A DNA stretch of 17,735 nt, taken from Pseudomonadota bacterium (GTDB taxonomy: Bacteria; Pseudomonadota; Alphaproteobacteria; Rhizobiales; Devosiaceae). A program made the translations under genes and the position numbers. Below are positions 14,152 through 17,735 of this stretch, in pieces. Position 1 is the first letter of the stretch, and every line of letters begins with the position of its first letter. Where the stretch lies: positions 1 to 17,735 of the forward strand of contig JAEZKB010000049.1 in the NCBI GenBank assembly GCA_023415605.1. Reading direction: 5' to 3'. The notes beneath the pieces were generated by a model. That model had not been told where the DNA came from. It searched no databases and worked only from the letters and a program-made list of their open reading frames with translations.

Positions 14152-14375
14152 AGTCGGATGATGCGGAGTTCGAGGAGAGCTGCATGATAGAGGAACTGAT
14201 CGCCACAAATCTTGCCGTCACCTTCAAGCAGGGCGACATCGCCGTCTTCACTCTGCAGGGGCTGCCGCACGCGATCCAGGCCTGCCAGGAAAACATCTTC
14301 GAGGCTCCACTGAGCGACCTCCGTGACTACCTTGCCCCCTCGGCGGCCAAATATTTCCCTTCGTTGGGCAACTGA
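14115..14375 (+). pseudogene. C-terminal part of the frameshifted DUF3298-like gene
   Basis: This frame encodes 86 residues (AEPIDLAISRRVKSDDAEFE and on to FPSLGN). They follow naturally on Gly333 of the upstream frame when one base is added at 14113-14115. The end, FTLQGLPHAIQACQENIFEA and SDLRDYLAPSAAKYFP, resembles the last strand and helix of DUF3298-type domains. A GTG at 14148 could start a separate 75-residue product, but I see no good RBS and it would lack a signal peptide. I read it as a broken continuation rather than a separate gene. Its stop is only 6 bases before the -35 box of the aroG leader promoter. Confidence 0.68.
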
Positions 14376-14381
14376 GACCCC

Positions 14382-14410
14382 GTGACAAGAGCAAAATGGT
14401 CGGCTACAAA
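14382..14410 (+). promoter_or_regulatory. sigma70-type promoter of the aroG attenuator
   Basis: GTGACA (14382-14387) matches TTGACA at five of six positions. TACAAA (14405-14410) matches TATAAT at four. The spacer is exactly 17 bases. Transcription would begin about 6-8 bases later, at 14416-14418, which is the A of the leader-peptide ATG or just before it. The leader would then be leaderless, as reported for the Sinorhizobium trpE(G) attenuator. Confidence 0.65.
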
Positions 14411-14417
14411 GCCGGCC

Positions 14418-14492
14418 ATGAACCTTCGCGCCGCCTATTCCTATTGGTACTTTAGCACCGGAAGCCGCTGGCAGCCGAAGGGAGCCGTTTGA
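14418..14492 (+). CDS. aroG leader peptide, aromatic-rich, 24 aa
   Basis: The ORF reads MNLRAAYSYWYFSTGSRWQP followed by KGAV and TGA. Residues 7-12 are Tyr-Ser-Tyr-Trp-Tyr-Phe, with a second Trp at 18: five aromatic residues in six codons plus one more. There is no Shine-Dalgarno, but a well-placed promoter predicts transcription starting at or next to the ATG, so translation would begin on a leaderless mRNA. Downstream lie a pairing over the aromatic codons, an alternative pairing, and a strong terminator before aroG. The natural reading is ribosome-dependent attenuation: scarcity of charged Tyr, Trp or Phe tRNA stalls the ribosome and permits aroG transcription. The ORF and structures are seen; the mechanism is inferred from classic trp and phe attenuators. 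Confidence 0.8.
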   Translation: MNLRAAYSYWYFSTGSRWQPKGAV

Positions 14493-14504
14493 CCTAAGTA
14501 CCGG
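14444..14504 (+). promoter_or_regulatory. pause-type pairing (1:2) over the Trp-Tyr-Phe codons
   Basis: GGTACTT (14446-14452), which spans parts of the Trp, Tyr and Phe codons of the leader peptide, pairs with AAGTACC (14496-14502). Two G-T pairs extend it outward (14445/14503 and 14444/14504). A ribosome on the aromatic codons would prevent this pairing. Confidence 0.5.
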
Positions 14505-14532
14505 ACAAACAAGAGACACCCCAGCCGCCAGC
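14467..14532 (+). promoter_or_regulatory. candidate antiterminator pairing
   Basis: GCTGGC (14467-14472, containing the second Trp codon) is complementary to GCCAGC (14527-14532), with two more pairs beyond one mismatch (14474-14475 with 14524-14525). The downstream arm is part of the 5' arm and loop of the terminator, so the two structures exclude each other. A ribosome stalled at codons 7-12 leaves this segment free; one at the stop codon would not. Confidence 0.45.
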
Positions 14533-14551
14533 TTCGCTAGGCGGCTTTTTT
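14523..14551 (+). terminator. attenuator terminator upstream of aroG
   Basis: AGCCGCC (14523-14529) pairs with GGCGGCT (14540-14546). An inner AGC/GCT stem and TTC loop sit above one bulged A. A run of six T residues follows (14546-14551). This is a textbook intrinsic terminator lying 37 bases before the aroG ATG and after only a short leader ORF, which marks it as an attenuator. Confidence 0.85.
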
Positions 14552-14588
14552 GTCGCCTCGCTGACCCAAGACCCCGAGGAGACACCAA

Positions 14589-15659
14589 ATGCTCAAATCC
14601 ACCGACGACCTTCGCATCAAAGAAATCCGAGAACTGCGATCTCCCCAGGAGGTGATCCGCGAGTTCCCCCGCACCGATGCGGCGACCCGTACCGTGCTCA
14701 GCGCCCGCCACGCGCTCCACAATATCCTGCACGGCACCGATGACCGCCTCGCCGTCGTGGTCGGGCCCTGCTCGATCCATGACCCCATCGCCGCCATCGA
14801 CTATGCCAAAAAGCTGGCGGCCGTCCGGGAGAAGCTTGCCGACAAGCTCGAGATCGTCATGCGCGTCTACTTCGAAAAGCCGCGCACTACGGTGGGCTGG
14901 AAGGGCTTGATCAACGACCCCAATCTGGACGGCAGCTTCGACATCGACAACGGCCTGCGCCTCGCCCGCAGCCTTCTGCTCGACATCAACAATCTCGGCC
15001 TGCCGGCGGGCAGCGAATTCCTCGATATGACCACGCCGCAGTACTTCGCCGACCTGGTGTCCTGGGGCGCCATTGGCGCGCGGACAACGGAGAGCCAGGT
15101 ACACCGGGAACTCGCCTCGGGCCTTTCTTGCCCCGTCGGTTTCAAGAACGGCACCGACGGCAATGTGCGCATCGCGCTCGACGCGGTGAAGTCCGCCAGC
15201 CAGCCGCACCATTTCCTGGCCGTTACCAAGGACGGCAAGTCGGCGATCGCTTCGACGACCGGCAATGGCGACTGCCACATCATCCTTCGCGGCGGCAAGC
15301 AGCCGAACTACGATGCCGCAAGCGTCGATGCAGCCTGCGCCGAGGCTGAGAAGGGCGGGCAGCGCGGCGTGGTGATGATCGATGCAAGCCACGCCAACTC
15401 ATCAAAGAAGCCAGAGAACCAGCCGCTGGTGACCGCCGATATTGCCGCACAGGTAGCGAGCGGGGATAACCGGATCATTGGCGTGATGATCGAGAGCAAT
15501 CTTGTGGCTGGGCGGCAGGACATCGTGCCCGGCAGGGAGCTGATCTATGGCCAGTCTGTGACCGACGGATGCATCGACTGGGAATCGACCGTGTCGGTAT
15601 TGGAGGAACTGGCGGCCGCGGTCGAAACGCGGCGCACCAGTGCCGAAATGGTCGCTTAG
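14589..15659 (+). CDS. aroG: class I 3-deoxy-7-phosphoheptulonate (DAHP) synthase
   Basis: The 356-residue enzyme joins phosphoenolpyruvate and erythrose 4-phosphate, the first step of the shikimate pathway to Phe, Tyr and Trp. ATG 14589 has GAGGAG 7 bases upstream. The protein lines up with E. coli AroG almost without gaps. Metal ligands Cys61 (GPCSIHD), His268 (DASHANS), Glu302 and Asp326 fall at identical numbers. So do substrate-binding Arg92, Lys97, Arg165 (GARTTESQ), Lys186 (FKNGTDG) and Arg234. The N-terminal DDLRIKEI and Pro150 and Ser180, linked to Phe inhibition in E. coli AroG, are present; residue 211 is Ala. Regulation by the upstream attenuator is likely. Many alphaproteobacteria rely on the class II enzyme, so this may be a transferred copy. 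The stop overlaps that of the convergent next gene. Confidence 0.96.
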   Translation: MLKSTDDLRIKEIRELRSPQEVIREFPRTDAATRTVLSARHALHNILHGTDDRLAVVVGPCSIHDPIAAIDYAKKLAAVREKLADKLEIVMRVYFEKPRTTVGWKGLINDPNLDGSFDIDNGLRLARSLLLDINNLGLPAGSEFLDMTTPQYFADLVSWGAIGARTTESQVHRELASGLSCPVGFKNGTDGNVRIALDAVKSASQPHHFLAVTKDGKSAIASTTGNGDCHIILRGGKQPNYDAASVDAACAEAEKGGQRGVVMIDASHANSSKKPENQPLVTADIAAQVASGDNRIIGVMIESNLVAGRQDIVPGRELIYGQSVTDGCIDWESTVSVLEELAAAVETRRTSAEMVA

Positions 15660-15874
15660 TCGAAGCGGTTGGCAGCCGGGGGGTCGCTGGCGGGAAATGA
15701 CTCGTCAGCGGCCTCGTCTTCTTTGGTCCATTCGCGCTTGGTCTTCGTGCGCATGCCGTCCGGCCCGGCAGGACGAACCTGCACATGGGCTTCTTCCGGT
15801 CCCGGCGTCTGCTTGTCCTTGAAGGCGACAGCCTCGGGCTGTTTTCGGACGGTGGTGTCGGTTTGGTTAGGCAT
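15656..15874 (-). CDS. small acidic/polar conserved hypothetical protein
   Basis: The 72-residue protein starts at ATG 15874, with AGGAGG 7 bases upstream. It is hydrophilic and probably largely disordered. It has a KQPEAVAFKDKQTPGPEEAH region (11-30) and a well-formed C-terminal block REWTKEDEAADESFPASDPP (47-66) ending in NRFD. I recall the DEAxDESFPASDPP motif from many short Hyphomicrobiales proteins of unknown function; it may be a binding motif for a partner. It has no signal peptide or membrane span. Its TAA stop (15656-15658) overlaps aroG's TAG stop (15657-15659), so both transcripts must run into each other. Confidence 0.8.
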   Translation of the reverse strand: MPNQTDTTVRKQPEAVAFKDKQTPGPEEAHVQVRPAGPDGMRTKTKREWTKEDEAADESFPASDPPAANRFD

Positions 15875-15962
15875 AGTGGGCCTCCTGTGAGCCAGACCAA
15901 CCCTTGGCTCACCACTTCGTTCCACCCTTGACCCGGGCCTCCCCTTCCGATTGCATCGTGCC

Positions 15963-16529
15963 ATGCAAATCCCAGCGACTCTCACAACCCTGCCCAATCT
16001 CCTGACCCTCGGGCGTATCGCGGCCATCCCCGTGATCTGCCTCTTAATTGCGCTCGGCTGGGAGTGGCTGCAGTGGCTGGCCCTGCTGCTTTATGTCGCC
16101 GCCGCCGTCAGCGACTGGCTCGACGGTTTCCTCGCCCGCCGCATGAATCTGAATTCCGCGCTCGGCAAGATGCTGGATCCAATCGCGGACAAATTGCTGG
16201 TCGGCGCACTGCTGATCACGCTGGCCTGGACGCATCATCTGACCGGCTGGGACCTGATTCCCGCCATCGCCATAATGCTGCGCGAGATATTCATCTCCGG
16301 CCTCCGCGAATATCTCGGCAAGGTCGATGTCGATGTGCCCGTGACCTGGCTCGCGAAGTGGAAGACCACCATCCAACTGGTGGCTCTCGGCCTGCTGATC
16401 GCCTCGCCCATGCTGCTCGGCCTCGTCTTCATCGGCCATTTCCTGCTCTGGATCGCTGCCATCCTCACCGTCTGGACCGGCTGGGAATATCTGCGTGGCG
16501 CCTGGCCGCACCTGGCGGGGCAAGGATGA
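15963..16529 (+). CDS. pgsA: CDP-diacylglycerol--glycerol-3-phosphate 3-phosphatidyltransferase
   Basis: The 188-residue integral membrane enzyme makes phosphatidylglycerophosphate, the committed step to phosphatidylglycerol. The start is placed at ATG 15963, giving MQIPATLTTLPNLLTLGRIA as in the family. A TTG at 15951 is possible, and the RBS is weak. The CDP-alcohol phosphotransferase motif is complete: Asp51, Asp54-Gly55, Ala58-Arg59, Gly68, Asp72 and Asp76 (SDWLDGFLARR, GKMLDPIADK). Several membrane helices follow, with a LREIFISGLREYLG loop. Length is normal. The stop overlaps the moaD start (ATGA), so it leads a four-gene operon. In many Hyphomicrobiales the order uvrC-pgsA-moaD-moaE is conserved (from memory). 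Confidence 0.95.
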   Translation: MQIPATLTTLPNLLTLGRIAAIPVICLLIALGWEWLQWLALLLYVAAAVSDWLDGFLARRMNLNSALGKMLDPIADKLLVGALLITLAWTHHLTGWDLIPAIAIMLREIFISGLREYLGKVDVDVPVTWLAKWKTTIQLVALGLLIASPMLLGLVFIGHFLLWIAAILTVWTGWEYLRGAWPHLAGQG

Positions 16530-16777
16530 AGATCCTCTACTTCGCCATGTTCCGCGAGCGGCTGAACCGCAGCGAGGAGGAGGTCGATCCTCCCGCCGAG
16601 GTGAAGACCATCTCCGACCTCATCGGCTGGCTGCGGAGCCGCGACGAAGCCGCGAAACTGGCATTCGAAAAGCCCAGCCTCGTCCGCGCCGCGATCGACG
16701 CCAAGGTAGTAAAGCCGGACGCACTCATCGCCAACGCGCAGACCGTGGCTCTTTTTCCGCCGATGACCGGCGGTTGA
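16526..16777 (+). CDS. moaD: molybdopterin synthase sulfur-carrier subunit
   Basis: The 83-residue protein has the ubiquitin-like beta-grasp fold: MKILYFAMFRERLNRSEEEV as the first strand and helix entry, a TISDLIGWL helix (28-36), and the terminal PPMTGG. The last Gly-Gly is the hallmark: the C-terminus is adenylated by MoeB and converted to thiocarboxylate. It then donates sulfur to precursor Z within the MoaD2-MoaE2 complex. The start overlaps the pgsA stop (ATGA), with AAGG just before it. moaE begins one base after the stop, matching 1:1 production of the two subunits. It is cytoplasmic. Confidence 0.95.
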   Translation: MKILYFAMFRERLNRSEEEVDPPAEVKTISDLIGWLRSRDEAAKLAFEKPSLVRAAIDAKVVKPDALIANAQTVALFPPMTGG

Positions 16778-16778
16778 G

Positions 16779-17234
16779 GTGACCGTCCGCATCCAGACGG
16801 CGGCATTCGACCCTGGCGCCGAAACCAACGCATTTCTGGAGCAAGCCGCCGGGGCTGGCGCCGCGGTGACCTTCACAGGTCTCGTCCGCTCCCGCCCCGA
16901 TGATCCGGTGGAAACGTTGATGCTCGAGAGCTACCCCGAACTCGCCATCAACCAGATCGAGGCCATGATCGCCGAAGCCAGCAGCCGCTTCGGCCTCCTC
17001 GGCGCCACGGTCATCCACCGCTATGGGGCGCTGCCGGCCGGCGACCCGATCGTCCAGGTGATGACCCTGGCGCCGCACCGCCAGGCCGCCTTCGAAGGCG
17101 CGGAGTTCCTGATGGACTATCTCAAGACTGACGCCCCCTTCTGGAAGAAGGAAGCCACGCCCGAGGGCGAGCGCTGGGTCGAGGCCAAAGACGAGGACGA
17201 CGCGGCGAAAGACCGCTGGAGGACCGATGACTGA
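16779..17234 (+). CDS. moaE: molybdopterin synthase catalytic subunit
   Basis: The 151-residue protein uses GTG 16779, one base after moaD. It converts precursor Z (cPMP) to molybdopterin with sulfur from MoaD. Family segments are present in order: VTFTGLVRSRPDDPVETLML (30-49), ESYPEL, VIHRYGALPAGDPIVQVMTL (78-97), HRQAAF (100-105), and MDYLKTDAPFWKKEATPEGE (112-131) with RWVEAK. Lys116 and Lys123 sit seven apart, as do the active-site lysines 119 and 126 of E. coli MoaE. The acidic C-terminal tail (DEDDAAKDRWRTDD) is an extension. Its last eight bases overlap the next gene. Confidence 0.95.
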   Translation: MTVRIQTAAFDPGAETNAFLEQAAGAGAAVTFTGLVRSRPDDPVETLMLESYPELAINQIEAMIAEASSRFGLLGATVIHRYGALPAGDPIVQVMTLAPHRQAAFEGAEFLMDYLKTDAPFWKKEATPEGERWVEAKDEDDAAKDRWRTDD

Positions 17235-17673
17235 GCTGAGCAAGCCGCCCTTTTCGATGGTCGGCATCGACCACGTGGTGTTCCTCGTCGATGATCTCGC
17301 CAAGGCGGTGAAGTGGTATGCCGACGTGCTCGGCTGCCAGCCCGGCTATTCCTACCCCACACTGGGTATGGAGCAGGTCTGGTGCGGCGCCGCGCTGATC
17401 GTGCTCTGGGACATCACCCATCCGGGCGCGGCCAGCGCCGTGCCGCCGGTCAAGGGGGGCCGCAATGTCGACCACGTCTGCATCGCGCTTTCACCCTTCG
17501 ATCACGACGCCATGCGCGCCCACCTGGCGGCGCACGGCGTGGCCATCGAGCGCGAAGCTATCCACGGCGGCGCCCGCGGCATGGGCAACTCGTTCTATGT
17601 GCTCGACCCCTGGGGCAACAAACTCGAGTTCAAGGGCCCGGCAGTTTACGAGGATGGGCGGGGGTGGAAGTAG
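17227..17673 (+). CDS. VOC-family (glyoxalase/dioxygenase-like) protein
   Basis: The 148-residue protein starts at ATG 17227, overlapping the moaE stop by 8 bases. Two beta-alpha-beta-beta-beta repeats make one vicinal oxygen chelate unit: GIDHVVFLVDDLAKAVKWYA (13-32) with DVLG, and NVDHVCIALSPFDHDAMRAH (80-99). The end is the typical FYVLDPWGNKLEFKGP (123-138). Likely metal ligands are His16, His83 and Glu134, with a possible fourth at Glu49. The family covers glyoxalase I, fosfomycin-resistance thiol transferases and extradiol dioxygenases; the substrate cannot be told from sequence. Operon position suggests co-expression with molybdopterin synthase but gives no functional link. A candidate terminator follows. 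Confidence 0.92.
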   Translation: MTELSKPPFSMVGIDHVVFLVDDLAKAVKWYADVLGCQPGYSYPTLGMEQVWCGAALIVLWDITHPGAASAVPPVKGGRNVDHVCIALSPFDHDAMRAHLAAHGVAIEREAIHGGARGMGNSFYVLDPWGNKLEFKGPAVYEDGRGWK

Positions 17674-17679
17674 GCGCCA

Positions 17680-17718
17680 CGCCCATAGCCCTTCGCGCGT
17701 AGCGCTACGGGCGTTCTT
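17680..17718 (+). terminator. candidate terminator of the pgsA-moaDE-VOC operon
   Basis: CGCCCATAGC (17680-17689) pairs with GCTACGGGCG (17704-17713) at nine of ten positions, around a 14-base loop, followed by TTCTTC. The interrupted T-run makes it a moderate candidate. It starts 7 bases after the VOC stop. Confidence 0.5.
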
Positions 17719-17735
17719 CGCCGGCAAAGGTCCAC

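Noticed and set aside
13105..14208. 367-codon open frame on the minus strand
   Set aside because: Antisense to a secreted protein with a clear signal peptide; the translation is low-order and unrecognisable.
14148..14375. Independent 75-aa gene from GTG 14148
   Set aside because: No RBS, and its sequence continues the upstream protein if one base is restored; better read as a frameshifted C-terminus.
14139..15392. 417-codon open frame on the minus strand
   Set aside because: It lies antisense across aroG and the end of the DUF3298-like gene, has no RBS and no family resemblance; aroG is certain on the plus strand. Long antisense frames are common in high-G+C DNA.

Overview
The window looks like chromosomal DNA of a G+C-rich alphaproteobacterium. 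Hyphomicrobiales (Devosia or a relative) is my best guess. The basis is a DUF1127 protein, a pteridine-reductase-like SDR coupled to uvrC, the pgsA-moaD-moaE block, and many small alphaproteobacterial-style secreted or membrane proteins. This placement is inference; no rRNA or tRNA is present to confirm it.

Region 1 (1-2289) is accessory. A short Cys/His-rich protein (minus) is followed by a visibly A+T-richer two-gene operon (466-2003). Its first gene encodes a DUF6932-like nucleotidyltransferase-fold protein with a complete GS...DxD...D active site. The second encodes a coiled-coil-start protein of unknown family that carries an RNTNAH (R-x4-H) motif. The operon resembles a defence or toxin-antitoxin module and is one of the two best candidates for something undescribed. 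A small hypothetical gene (minus) closes the region.

Region 2 (2521-6232) is dominated by small exported or membrane proteins: a 2-TM protein, a Cys-rich secreted protein, a pyridoxamine-phosphate-oxidase-like protein, three consecutive secreted SH3b proteins, and another 2-TM protein. A structured 750-base gap (3254-4001) with a 16-bp perfect inverted repeat lies within it.

Region 3 (6289-9983) holds a 3-TM protein (minus), DUF2177 and a coupled 2-TM protein (plus), an EamA/DMT transporter converging on and overlapping them (minus), a Gly-rich small protein (minus), and a secreted DUF1176-like protein (plus).

Region 4 (10029-17673) is core-like. An SDR of the pteridine reductase/FolM type overlaps uvrC, which ends at a bidirectional terminator shared with a convergent DUF1127 gene. 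A secreted DUF3298-like gene follows and is broken by a single-base frameshift. Next is an aroG (class I DAHP synthase) preceded by what reads as a complete ribosome-dependent attenuator. It has a sigma70-type promoter placed for a leaderless transcript and a 24-aa leader peptide with Tyr-Ser-Tyr-Trp-Tyr-Phe. A pairing over those codons, an alternative antiterminator pairing, and a strong terminator 37 bases before aroG complete it. aroG's stop overlaps the stop of a small convergent gene. The pgsA-moaD-moaE-VOC operon follows, with overlapping or near-touching genes, linking phosphatidylglycerol synthesis and molybdopterin synthase by position only.

No CRISPR array, IS element, tRNA or rRNA was recognised.
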